From an uncultured Flavobacteriaceae bacterium (lineage in GTDB: Bacteria; Bacteroidota; Bacteroidia; Flavobacteriales; Flavobacteriaceae), in contig CAJPUR010000010.1 of assembly GCA_905381055.1 (NCBI GenBank), forward strand, positions 1-46,351: DNA of 46,351 nt, given 5' to 3'. The stretch's first letter is position 1; the number at the start of each line of letters is the position of its first letter. The translations under genes and the position numbers were made by a program. The notes under the pieces are model-generated. The model was not told the origin of the DNA and searched no databases. It saw only the letters and a list, made by a program, of their open reading frames with translations. Shown in pieces: positions 27,287 through 35,642 of this stretch.

Positions 27287-28126
27287 ATGAAAAAATATAT
27301 ATCAAGAAGAAACTTTTTTAATAAAACCTTAGCTGCGAGTACAGTTCCATTTATAATACCAAAAACTTATTTTGAAAATGTTACTAATGCTAATCCTGAG
27401 CCATCCCTCAAAAACAAAAAAGTATTATTTGTATACGGTGGTTGGAAAGGACATTTCCCTCAAGAATCTAAAGAACTATTTGTTCCTTTTTTTGAATCAG
27501 AAGGTGCAATTGTTACATTATCAGAGACTTTAGATATTTATGAGGATGAAGTAAAAATGAAGGATTTTGATCTAATTGTTCAAGCTATGACAATGGGTAA
27601 TCCAACTGCAAACCAATTAAAAGGTTTAATTAAAACAATTTACTCGGGAGTTGGCTTTACTGGATGGCATGGAGGAATTGGTGACTCCTTCGTGCCACAA
27701 GGAAAATTTTATAGACAGGTTCAACAATTCCAGTCTATGGTCGGTGGATTTTTTATAAAGCATCCAGGAAATTTTATTGATTTTAATGTTAAAATTATTG
27801 ATAAAAATGATTACATCACATCTGGAATAAATGATTTTACTGCAGTTAATACGGAGCAGTATTATTTATTAGTTGACCCAAATGTAAAAGTTTTAGCAAC
27901 CTCTAAATTTTATGATAAATATGAAGAAGGTATTGGTGGTTCAACGATGCCAGTCGCATGGAAAAAAAATTATGGGAAAGGAAGAGTATTTTATCAATCT
28001 ATTGGCCATCATCTGAAGGAATTTGAAATTTTTGAAATAATGGAAATTCAAAAAAGAGGAATGAGATGGGCTGCTGAAAGTAAATACCATTCTTTTGAAA
28101 ATTGTATATCACCTGCCTATTCATAG
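27287..28126 (+). CDS. Tat-exported ThuA-like protein
   Basis: A 279-residue protein with a twin-arginine signal (SRRNFF, 6-11) and a ThuA-like, class I glutamine-amidotransferase-like fold. Visible family motifs are KVLFVYGGWKGHFPQESKEL, GVGFTGWHGGIGDSF, EQYYLLVDPNVKVLA and MPVAWKKNYGKGRVFYQSIG followed by HH. ThuA proteins are linked to catabolism of keto-sugars derived from disaccharides, consistent with the oxidoreductase encoded just before it. The sulfatase start follows its stop after two bases. The reaction is unproven. Confidence 0.9.
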   Translation: MKKYISRRNFFNKTLAASTVPFIIPKTYFENVTNANPEPSLKNKKVLFVYGGWKGHFPQESKELFVPFFESEGAIVTLSETLDIYEDEVKMKDFDLIVQAMTMGNPTANQLKGLIKTIYSGVGFTGWHGGIGDSFVPQGKFYRQVQQFQSMVGGFFIKHPGNFIDFNVKIIDKNDYITSGINDFTAVNTEQYYLLVDPNVKVLATSKFYDKYEEGIGGSTMPVAWKKNYGKGRVFYQSIGHHLKEFEIFEIMEIQKRGMRWAAESKYHSFENCISPAYS

Positions 28127-28128
28127 TA

Positions 28129-29556
28129 ATGAGGTATTTAAAATTTTTCACATTCCTTTTTATATTACAATTTATACTTTTTTCTTGTCAAAAGATTAAA
28201 AAAAAACCTAATATCATTTTTATCTTAACTGATGACCAAGGCTACAATGATTTAAGTTGTTATGGAGCTAAAGACATATATTCACCAAATATTGACAGTT
28301 TGGCGGCTAACGGAGCAATTTTTTCTTCATATTATGCTACCAATCCTGTTTGCTCTGCTTCACGAGCATCGATCATGACTGGTTGCTATGCAGATCGAAT
28401 TGGCGTTTTCAATGCTTATATGCCAAAAAATAAATTCGGGTTAAATCCAAATGAAACTACTATTGCTGAGATGTTAAAAAAACAAAATTATAAAACTGGA
28501 ATTTTTGGAAAATGGCATTTAGGGGATGCCCCTGAATTCTTACCAAGAAAGCAAGGATTTGACGAATTTTATGGCATCTTATATTCAAATGATATGTGGC
28601 CTTTCCACCCACAACAGGGTCCAGTTTTTAATTTTTCCGATATATTTTTATATGAAAATGAAACAAAACTAAAAGTACTAAAAGATCAAACATTTTTAAC
28701 CCAAGCACTAACTGAAAGATCTATTGCTTTTATTGAAAAAAATAAAAAAAATCCTTTCTTTTTATTTTTATCTCACCCCCAACCCCATGTTCCTCTTTTT
28801 GTAAGTGAAAAATTTAAAGGCACTTCAAAGAGAAAACTATATGGAGATGTGATTCAAGAAATTGATAATTCCGTTGGTCAAATAATTAAAGCCCTAAAAG
28901 AAAGAGATTTAGAAAAAAACACAATTATTATCTTTACCTCTGATAATGGCCCATGGCTTTCATATGGAACTCATTCAGGTTCTGCTGGAATATATAAAGA
29001 AGGCAAAGGCACTAGTTGGGAAGGAGGGCATAGAGTGCCTGGAATAGTATATTACCCTAACGAGATTAAAAAAAATACTAAAATTGAAGCCCCTGCGATG
29101 GGGATTGATTGGTTGCCTACAATCGCAGATTTTACTAAAAGTGCATTGCCAGATAAAAAAATTGATGGTCTTTCTCTAGTTCCTTTGTTAAAGGGAGAAA
29201 CCGAAAAATCTCCTCATCAAAATTTTTTCTTTTATTACAATACAAATGAACTTCATGCAATTAGACATTTAGATTATAAACTTTATTTCCCTCATAAATA
29301 TAGATCTTTAAATGGTAGAATGGGAAGGGATGATGGCTTACCAATTAATTATGACCAAAATGAAATAAATTCTCACGAATTATATAACTTAAAAGAAGAT
29401 CCTTCTGAAACAAATGAAATTTCAAATTCGAATCTAAAAATGGTTTATAAAATTTTAAAAATTGGTGACTCTATTAGAAATATTTTAGGGGATAGTCTAA
29501 AAGATATAAAAGGTTCAGAAGTCCGAGAAATCGGGATAAGTAGTTATTTTGACTAG
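28129..29556 (+). CDS. Sulfatase (S1 family), lipoprotein, CxAxR type
   Basis: A type I sulfatase that hydrolyses sulfate esters, probably on algal glycans, outside the cytoplasm. I place the start at 28129, giving MRYLKFFTFLFILQFILFSC, a clean lipoprotein signal (Cys20); an upstream ATG at 28102 would spoil it and overlap the ThuA gene. The formylglycine motif is CSASR (75-79) followed by ASIMTG: Ala replaces the usual Pro. Metal ligands are in ILTDDQG and IIFTSDNGPWLS. Length (475 residues) is normal. A maturation enzyme would be needed; none is in the window. Confidence 0.92.
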   Translation: MRYLKFFTFLFILQFILFSCQKIKKKPNIIFILTDDQGYNDLSCYGAKDIYSPNIDSLAANGAIFSSYYATNPVCSASRASIMTGCYADRIGVFNAYMPKNKFGLNPNETTIAEMLKKQNYKTGIFGKWHLGDAPEFLPRKQGFDEFYGILYSNDMWPFHPQQGPVFNFSDIFLYENETKLKVLKDQTFLTQALTERSIAFIEKNKKNPFFLFLSHPQPHVPLFVSEKFKGTSKRKLYGDVIQEIDNSVGQIIKALKERDLEKNTIIIFTSDNGPWLSYGTHSGSAGIYKEGKGTSWEGGHRVPGIVYYPNEIKKNTKIEAPAMGIDWLPTIADFTKSALPDKKIDGLSLVPLLKGETEKSPHQNFFFYYNTNELHAIRHLDYKLYFPHKYRSLNGRMGRDDGLPINYDQNEINSHELYNLKEDPSETNEISNSNLKMVYKILKIGDSIRNILGDSLKDIKGSEVREIGISSYFD

Positions 29557-29557
29557 T

Positions 29558-29878
29558 TTATGTTTTTATAGAATCAAATACTTGAACTTTTTCCCATAAA
29601 TTACTTGCCTTGTCAATAAAACTCAAATGAGTAGGATCGTTTTGATAAACTTCTTGTTCTTCTTTCGAATTAAAAGTAACAATCAAACTTACATCATAAC
29701 TATTATCAACAACACCTCTTTTTGTCCCCGCAGGTAATCCAATAAAAGAGGTAACTACTTGCTTATTTTCACCAATAAATTTTTTTAAATCATTTACAAG
29801 TTTATTAGTATCTCCATAATCTTTAGATTTTTTCAACCAGAAATATACTACATGATAAAAGGAACTTGTATTATTCAT
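29558..29878 (-). CDS. Dabb-family (stress-responsive alpha/beta barrel) protein
   Basis: A 106-residue cytosolic protein with the Dabb dimeric ferredoxin-like fold: FYHVVYFWLKK first strand, a helix with LVNDLKKFIGEN, SYDVSLIVTFNSKEE, and DPTHLSFIDKASNLWEKVQV at the end. Homologues form dimeric alpha/beta barrels; some are enzymes, most unknown. It is the last gene of the minus-strand run, five bases after the DUF1080 gene, and its stop is one base from the convergent sulfatase stop. Confidence 0.88.
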   Translation of the reverse strand: MNNTSSFYHVVYFWLKKSKDYGDTNKLVNDLKKFIGENKQVVTSFIGLPAGTKRGVVDNSYDVSLIVTFNSKEEQEVYQNDPTHLSFIDKASNLWEKVQVFDSIKT

Positions 29879-29883
29879 AAAAT

Positions 29884-30501
29884 TTATAAATTCTCAATAT
29901 ATAAATTTCTCCATCTAACTTTAATTTTGTCTCCTCCGTCCTTAGAGTGAATTTGAAGAGCAATAGAACCTTTACCATTCCCAATTTTTTCATCGGTAAA
30001 AGAAATCATTTGAGTACCATTTAGCCATGTCTCAACATCGTCTCCCACAACTTTTATCATCATTTTATTCCATTCTCCCATTTTTAAGGCTTTATCTTTT
30101 GATGGATCAGGCTTAATTAACCAACCTCTACCATAAGACTCATATATCCCTCCTGAGTTACTACCTGGAGGAGCAACCTCAGCTTGCCAACCAGTAATTT
30201 TTGTTCCTTCTAATGTTGATCGAAAAAAAATACCACTATTACCATTAGCTTCCTGTTTAAATTCAACAGTTAATATAAAGTCATCATAATATTTTTTTGT
30301 CGATAAGTATCCATATTCCCCTTTTGGACCACTTTCACATATAATTTCTCCATCAGAGACATACCATAATTCTTCACCATGGTTTATCCATCCATCTAAA
30401 TTTTCTCCATTAAATAAGGAAATTTTTTCATTTTGGGCATTTAAACTAAATAATAAAAAGGTAAATAAACTTAAACTCAAAAATATTTTTAATTTTTTCA
30501 T
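29884..30501 (-). CDS. DUF1080 protein (3-keto-disaccharide hydrolase-like)
   Basis: A secreted, concanavalin-like beta-sandwich of the DUF1080 family, whose Pfam name is 3-keto-disaccharide hydrolase. I choose the ATG at 30501 because it yields MKKLKIFLSLSLFTFLLFSL, a normal signal ending NAQ; a longer frame from 30558 would bury it and overlap the upstream gene. Family landmarks: SLFNGENLDGW, NSGIFFRS, GWQAEV, GGIYESYGRG, GEWNKMMIKVVGD, ALQIHSKDG, RWRNLYI. Characterised relatives cleave glycosides that were first oxidised to 3-keto forms, which suits the Gfo/Idh/MocA proteins encoded nearby. Confidence 0.92.
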   Translation of the reverse strand: MKKLKIFLSLSLFTFLLFSLNAQNEKISLFNGENLDGWINHGEELWYVSDGEIICESGPKGEYGYLSTKKYYDDFILTVEFKQEANGNSGIFFRSTLEGTKITGWQAEVAPPGSNSGGIYESYGRGWLIKPDPSKDKALKMGEWNKMMIKVVGDDVETWLNGTQMISFTDEKIGNGKGSIALQIHSKDGGDKIKVRWRNLYIENL

Positions 30502-30518
30502 GACTAATTTTTTTAGTT

Positions 30519-31034
30519 TTATTTGGTAAAAGGGATTTTTAATCTCATTGTACCCCATGCCATATACATATCAAATCCATTATCATTATCTTCCATCGCA
30601 ATTGATAATGCCTCAATTGATTGATTAGAATTGGATGACTTAATTTTTATTCTCAATACATCATTAGAACTATCATATCCATATGCCCCCCATGTAAAAA
30701 GTTTAGAATTCAAAATAAAAGTCCACTCATCATTACCTGGTATTGTAAAAATTGAATATTTACCTTTTTTTACAAAATTCCCATTAATATTAGCATCATT
30801 GAATAATTCTAACTCTGTAGATTCATTTGCACCAGTTCTCCATATTTTACCATTTGGAGCTAATTTCCCCATATCTCTGCCTTTCAACTGCGGTCTACTA
30901 TAAATTATTCTTGCAGACAACTCTGGATTTGGAGAAAAAACCATATCCATTGGGCTTATATCTAAAGACTTGAATTTTTGTGCACTTAAATTAGATAAGA
31001 ATAATATTGATAAAAAAAGTATAATGTTTTTCAT
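30519..31034 (-). CDS. DUF2911 secreted protein
   Basis: A 171-residue secreted protein: Sec signal 1-18 (ending LSAQ), then a beta-rich DUF2911 domain with IIYSRPQLKGRDMGKLAPNG, IWRTGANESTELEL, KKGKYSIFTIPGNDEWTFIL and WGTMRLKIPF. The family is widespread in Bacteroidota and has no established function; the fold appears to be a compact beta sandwich. It is 17 bases before the DUF1080 gene and 54 bases after the oxidoreductase, with a strong hairpin between. Confidence 0.9.
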   Translation of the reverse strand: MKNIILFLSILFLSNLSAQKFKSLDISPMDMVFSPNPELSARIIYSRPQLKGRDMGKLAPNGKIWRTGANESTELELFNDANINGNFVKKGKYSIFTIPGNDEWTFILNSKLFTWGAYGYDSSNDVLRIKIKSSNSNQSIEALSIAMEDNDNGFDMYMAWGTMRLKIPFTK

Positions 31035-31054
31035 TTTAGTTTAGTGTTTTAATT

Positions 31055-31086
31055 ATATTAAATTTACTGGAAAGTAAATTTAATAT
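31055..31086. terminator. Strong hairpin between operon halves
   Basis: Positions 31055-31068 and 31073-31086 form a perfect 14-bp stem with a four-base loop (GGAA on the plus strand). It lies between the oxidoreductase stop (31089) and the DUF2911 start (31034). The leftward transcript has only a weak U-run after it, so it may be a partial terminator or an mRNA-processing and stability element; the long T-run is on the rightward side, where no gene needs it. Confidence 0.5.
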
Positions 31087-31088
31087 TT

Positions 31089-32060
31089 TTATTGATTTGA
31101 TGAAATTCTTATTTGATTAATTAATTGAGATAATTCATATGAATTTTTATGTGACCATAATGAACTTTCAATTTTATTTTTTTTAAGACACTTATTAACT
31201 TCCTCTATTTCGTGAGTATACCCTCGGCCTTTTTTTGGAATTTCAAAAATTTGTTTTTCCATTTCATTAACTAATATAAAAGAATCTGTTTCATGCCATC
31301 TTGAATTTAGATATATTTCACCTTTTGTTCCACAAATTTTAGCTCCATTATCTGAATTATTTACTATTCCGGAATACATAACTGATTGTGCATTTTGGTA
31401 ATGGAAAATCATAGAGATTTGAATATCTGCTTTATTATTAAAATAATGTGCCTTAGCGACAACATCTTTTGGCTTTCCTAATAAAAGATAGGAGAGAAAA
31501 ATAGGATATATTCCAATATCTACAAGTGACCCAGGTCCTTTCTTTGGATCTAATAATCTGTGTTTTTTATTCATTTTTTTTAATAAAAAAGAAAATTCAG
31601 AATATATATATTTTACCTCTCCAATTAAACCATTGTCTATCAATTCTTTTACTTTAGAAATTGAAGGATTAAAACGAGACCAAAGAGCTTCCATTAGGAA
31701 AACATTATTTTTAATTGAAGTAGCAATCATTTTTTTTACATCTGCAGGGTTCATTGCCAAGGGTTTCTCACACAATACTGCCTTTCCTTTCTCTAATGAT
31801 TTAATTGTCCATTCAATATGTAAAGTATTTATACTTGCAATATAAATAACATCAATTTCTTTATCATTTATGAGTTTTTGATAAGAGTCGTATGAGTTTT
31901 TGACTTTAAACTTTTTACTAAAAATTTTAGCTCTATCGATACTTGAAGATGCAACTGAAATAATTTTTGCATCATCAACTAAAATTAAATCTTCAGCAAA
32001 TTTGTGGGCAATATTTCCTAATCCGAGAATTCCCCAATTAATTTTTTTTACATTCTGCAT
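31089..32060 (-). CDS. Gfo/Idh/MocA family oxidoreductase, cytosolic
   Basis: A 323-residue NAD(P)-dependent oxidoreductase without a signal peptide. The Rossmann motif WGILGLGNIAHKFAEDL is at 9-25, the EKP motif in LCEKPLAMNP at about 97-103, and GSLVDIGIYPIFLSYLLLG represents the C-terminal-domain His/Asp region, with YP in place of the more usual H at one site. It most resembles the dihydrodiol-dehydrogenase / D-xylose dehydrogenase branch. Its start is two bases after the fucosidase stop, so the two are co-translated; it may oxidise the released sugar (for example fucose) or reduce a keto-sugar. Confidence 0.9.
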   Translation of the reverse strand: MQNVKKINWGILGLGNIAHKFAEDLILVDDAKIISVASSSIDRAKIFSKKFKVKNSYDSYQKLINDKEIDVIYIASINTLHIEWTIKSLEKGKAVLCEKPLAMNPADVKKMIATSIKNNVFLMEALWSRFNPSISKVKELIDNGLIGEVKYIYSEFSFLLKKMNKKHRLLDPKKGPGSLVDIGIYPIFLSYLLLGKPKDVVAKAHYFNNKADIQISMIFHYQNAQSVMYSGIVNNSDNGAKICGTKGEIYLNSRWHETDSFILVNEMEKQIFEIPKKGRGYTHEIEEVNKCLKKNKIESSLWSHKNSYELSQLINQIRISSNQ

Positions 32061-32062
32061 TT

Positions 32063-33409
32063 CTACTTGACTCTGATTTTTAGAGTTTGGGCAAAACCAA
32101 AATTTTCAATTTGAGGGAAACTTAATGAAAATTTAGTTTCAGAGAGTTTTTCCCATTTAACTTTTTTATTAGTACCTAAATGAATTATTTCAGAGTCCTT
32201 TAAAGGTAAAAATCCATTAATTTTAATTTTGCCATCACTAATTTTTTCAGTTAAAATTGCATAAATAAATTTTTCATCTTTACTTAAAGTAAAATAAATA
32301 TTGTCTTTTTTAAAAGGTTTCCATCTTAATGAAGAATAAATTGCCTCACCATTAATTTTTACCCAATTCCCAATATCCTTTAATCTGGAGATAGACTCCT
32401 GGGGGATTTCACCATCAGCCATAGGCCCAACATTAAGTAAATAATTCCCCCCTTTCGCAGTCACATCAATTAAATTATAAATTAATTGTTCTGAAGACTT
32501 CCAATTATCATCATCTTTTCTATATCCCCATGTATCATTCATAGTCATGCATGATTCCCAATCATAGTCAGAAGTTTCTTCTAGAATCTCTTGTTCAGGA
32601 GTACCAAAATCACCAGCGGCATCATCATATTTATTCATCCCACTCATTCCCTCCCTGGCTTTACTAATTCTATTATTAATTATTAACTTGGGATCTAAAT
32701 CCATTAAATAATTATATAAATCACTACCTTGTTTTTCCGTCCATTCAGGAATCCACTCTCCGTCAAACCACAATACAGCAGGTTTATATTTTTTTACTAA
32801 TTCTGTAATTTGAGGTATCATATAGTTTTCTCTGTAATTATCCCAATTAGCATCAGGATTATTTTGATGTTTATAATTTTTCGGGGATTCTGCATTAGGA
32901 TGATGCCAATCCATAATAGAATAGTAAAAACACATTTTGATACCAGCCTCATTAGCAGCATTTGTTAATTCCATAAGAATATCTCTTTTATAAGGACTGG
33001 CATCTATTACATCATAATCACTTACTTTAGAATCCCAAAGAGAAAACCCATCATGATGTTTTGATGTAATAACTATATATTTCATTCCAGCATCTTTTGC
33101 TATTTTAACCCACTTACTAGCATCAAATTTGATAGGATTAAATTCATTAGCAAGCTTCTCATATTCTGAAATATCAATATCTAGACTATGCATTATCCAT
33201 TCCCCTATTTTGCCTTTTTCTAATTTTTGACCTTTCCATTCACCAGCAGGAATAGCATAAAGTCCCCAATGGATAAACATACCAAATTTTGCGTCTCTCC
33301 ACCACTCCATTCTTATGTCTTTATCAGATGGAACTTCTTCTATTTTTTTACAAGAGGTTAAACCAAATGCTAAAAAAATTAATCCTAAGCTTATAGTGAG
33401 TTTTTTCAT
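32063..33409 (-). CDS. GH29 alpha-L-fucosidase, lipoprotein
   Basis: A 448-residue exported lipoprotein (lipobox LTSC, Cys20). WWRDAKFGMFIHWGLYAIPA and YIVITSKHHDGFSLWDSKVS define the GH29 barrel; the nucleophile is Asp216 in VLWFDGEW. The C-terminal part (about 350-448) is a beta-sandwich. It releases alpha-L-fucose from glycans, consistent with the sulfatases on both sides acting on fucose-containing sulfated polysaccharide. Acid/base residue is not conserved in the family and cannot be named. It lies 13 bases after the Dabb lipoprotein gene. Confidence 0.95.
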   Translation of the reverse strand: MKKLTISLGLIFLAFGLTSCKKIEEVPSDKDIRMEWWRDAKFGMFIHWGLYAIPAGEWKGQKLEKGKIGEWIMHSLDIDISEYEKLANEFNPIKFDASKWVKIAKDAGMKYIVITSKHHDGFSLWDSKVSDYDVIDASPYKRDILMELTNAANEAGIKMCFYYSIMDWHHPNAESPKNYKHQNNPDANWDNYRENYMIPQITELVKKYKPAVLWFDGEWIPEWTEKQGSDLYNYLMDLDPKLIINNRISKAREGMSGMNKYDDAAGDFGTPEQEILEETSDYDWESCMTMNDTWGYRKDDDNWKSSEQLIYNLIDVTAKGGNYLLNVGPMADGEIPQESISRLKDIGNWVKINGEAIYSSLRWKPFKKDNIYFTLSKDEKFIYAILTEKISDGKIKINGFLPLKDSEIIHLGTNKKVKWEKLSETKFSLSFPQIENFGFAQTLKIRVK

Positions 33410-33422
33410 TATTTTTTATTAT

Positions 33423-33803
33423 TTAATTATTTGACCAATAATCATATACAACTAAGTTTTCTAATTCAGGAACAAAAACCTCACCAAAATCGACATGAGT
33501 TGGATGCGGTAAATAAATACTATCTCTATCATATTCATTTTTAAATGTCATAGTTAAACTATGAGTTAGACCTTTATTAAGTTTTTCAGGAGAAACATTT
33601 TGACCCCATGTCAAGTTTTCAACTCCTTTAATTTTAGATAACTCTAATGCGGCTTTTTTAATAATTTCTATTTTCGCTTCAGAGGTAGAATCTTTGAATT
33701 GAAATAGAACAATATGATATAATTGATTTTCGATTTGTTTTTTATTTTCTTCCATACAAGATAAAAAAATGAATATGACTAAAGTTATATATTTATATTT
33801 CAT
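33423..33803 (-). CDS. Dabb-domain lipoprotein
   Basis: A 126-residue exported lipoprotein (lipobox FLSC, Cys16) followed by a Dabb alpha/beta barrel domain: LYHIVLFQFKDSTSEAKIEI, LSKIKGVENLTWGQNVSPE, HSLTMTFKNEYDRDSIYLPH and PTHVDFGEVF. Export of a Dabb domain is less common than the cytosolic form. It is the first gene of the minus-strand run (fucosidase 13 bases on), and diverges from the sulfatase at 33930. A cytosolic paralogue ends the same run at 29558. Confidence 0.88.
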   Translation of the reverse strand: MKYKYITLVIFIFLSCMEENKKQIENQLYHIVLFQFKDSTSEAKIEIIKKAALELSKIKGVENLTWGQNVSPEKLNKGLTHSLTMTFKNEYDRDSIYLPHPTHVDFGEVFVPELENLVVYDYWSNN

Positions 33804-33929
33804 GTTTTGTGTAAATTAATTTCTTTAAATCTACTTAATTTCTACAAAAAAAAATTTAAAAACTCATAATGTTATTAAAATTTAATATTTTGTTATAAAT
33901 TTTAAATCAATAAAACTCTAAATAACATA

Positions 33930-35558
33930 ATGAAAAATATATTTTTTTTAACTCTTACTTTTCTACTACTATTCTTTTCTTGTGACAAAATTGATGAAAG
34001 ACCAAACATCTTATTTATTATGTCAGATGACCATGCTTATCAAGCTGTAAGTGCATATGGTTATAATTTAAATAATACACCAAATATTGATCGAATCGCA
34101 AAAGAAGGAGCTATTTTCAAAAATGGATTTGTAACAAACTCCATATGTGCCCCAAGTAGAGCAGTAATGCTAACTGGAAAGCACAGTTTTGTAAATGGTA
34201 AAGTAGACAATATTCAAGATTTTAACTGGGATCAAGATAGTTTTGCAAAACAATTACAAGCATCTGGTTATCAAACTGCATTGATTGGTAAAATCCATTT
34301 AAGAGGTTTGCCCCAGGGTTTTGATTATTCTGCTGTCCTACCTGGTCAAGGTCATTATTACAATCCGGATTTTATTGTTAATGGCGTTATGGAAAGAATC
34401 CAAGGATACGTAACAACTATAACGACCCATTTGAGTTTAGATTGGTTAAAAAATAAAAGAGAAAAAAATAAACCTTTTCTATTACTATATCATCAAAAAG
34501 CACCTCATAGAAATTGGCAATCAGAAGAAAAGTATCTAACTCTTTTTGATGATAAAACTTTTGATTTCCCTTCAAATTTTTTTGATAATTATAAAGGAAG
34601 ACCTGCAGCTGCAGCTCAGGAGATGATGATTGCAGCTTCAGAGGAACAACTTGCAGTGACTCATGGTCAAGGAGGCCACGGAAGGTGGGGACATGATTTT
34701 AAACTTCTTACAGATCCTTTTGGAAGAGATACAAGATTTGCTAAAGAACTAGAAAGATTCACCCCTGAACAAAAAGAAGCATGGTTAAATGCATACACTC
34801 CAAAAAATGAGGCTATGAGAGCAGCTAATTTAAAGGGTAAAGATTTAGCATTATGGAAATTTAACAGATACCTAAAAGACTATTTACGAACTATCCAATC
34901 TGTAGATGATGGGGTAGGTGAAGTTTTAGATTACTTAGATCAAAATGGCCTTTCTGAAAACACAATAGTTGTTTATACATCTGATCAAGGGTTCTATCTT
35001 GGTGAGCATGGTTGGTTTGATAAAAGGTTTATGTATGAAGAGTCCTTAAGAACTCCAATATTGATGAAATATCCCAAAGAAATTAAACCTGGATCTGAAA
35101 TTAATGAACTAATACAAAATTTAGATTTTGCTCCAACATTTCTTGATTATGCCAATGTCGAAAAGCCTTCCGATATTCAAGGAGAATCTTTCAGAAAAAT
35201 TGTAAGTAAAGAATCATCAGAATGGAGAGATGCAATTTACTACACTTATTATGAGTATCCGTCAGTGCATATGGTTAAAAGGCATTACGGAGTTAGAACG
35301 GATCGCTACAAATTAATTCATTTTTATTATGATATAGATAAATGGGAAATGTATGATTTAAAAAATGATCCTTCTGAAATGAATAATATTTATGATGATC
35401 CTGCTTTCACAGAAATTAAGAATCAAATGCATAAACGCCTTTCTAAACTCAGAATAAAATATGGAGATTCAGATGAAATGGATAAGATGCATTTAGACAG
35501 ATATCTTGGAGCTATTAATGCCGGCAAAGTATGGGGAATCAAAGAATGGAAAAAATAA
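33930..35558 (+). CDS. Sulfatase (S1 family), lipoprotein, canonical CxPxR
   Basis: A 542-residue type I sulfatase, lipid-anchored (lipobox FFSC, Cys18). The formylglycine site is CAPSR (73-77) followed by AVMLTGKHS. Metal-binding segments are ILFIMSDDH and TIVVYTSDQGFYLGEHGWFD. The central insertion with LAVTHGQGGHGRWGHDF and the ending YDLKNDPSEMNNIYDDP match the larger marine S1 enzymes. It differs clearly in length and motif from the sulfatase at 28129, so the two probably remove sulfate from different positions. It stands alone, with 84 bases before the next gene. Confidence 0.95.
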   Translation: MKNIFFLTLTFLLLFFSCDKIDERPNILFIMSDDHAYQAVSAYGYNLNNTPNIDRIAKEGAIFKNGFVTNSICAPSRAVMLTGKHSFVNGKVDNIQDFNWDQDSFAKQLQASGYQTALIGKIHLRGLPQGFDYSAVLPGQGHYYNPDFIVNGVMERIQGYVTTITTHLSLDWLKNKREKNKPFLLLYHQKAPHRNWQSEEKYLTLFDDKTFDFPSNFFDNYKGRPAAAAQEMMIAASEEQLAVTHGQGGHGRWGHDFKLLTDPFGRDTRFAKELERFTPEQKEAWLNAYTPKNEAMRAANLKGKDLALWKFNRYLKDYLRTIQSVDDGVGEVLDYLDQNGLSENTIVVYTSDQGFYLGEHGWFDKRFMYEESLRTPILMKYPKEIKPGSEINELIQNLDFAPTFLDYANVEKPSDIQGESFRKIVSKESSEWRDAIYYTYYEYPSVHMVKRHYGVRTDRYKLIHFYYDIDKWEMYDLKNDPSEMNNIYDDPAFTEIKNQMHKRLSKLRIKYGDSDEMDKMHLDRYLGAINAGKVWGIKEWKK

Positions 35559-35642
35559 TTCCTTAAAGATTTATAAATATTTAGTTTACTTGATTTAAAA
35601 AAAAATGCATAAGTTTACTCTCTAATTTTTAAAAAATATATA

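Noticed and set aside
28102..28128. Upstream ATG for the sulfatase at 28129
   Set aside because: It overlaps the ThuA-like gene by 25 bases and adds nine residues ahead of a clean lipoprotein signal that starts at 28129.
30502..30558. Upstream ATG for the DUF1080 protein
   Set aside because: It overlaps the DUF2911 gene and puts 19 polar residues before a normal signal peptide starting at 30501.
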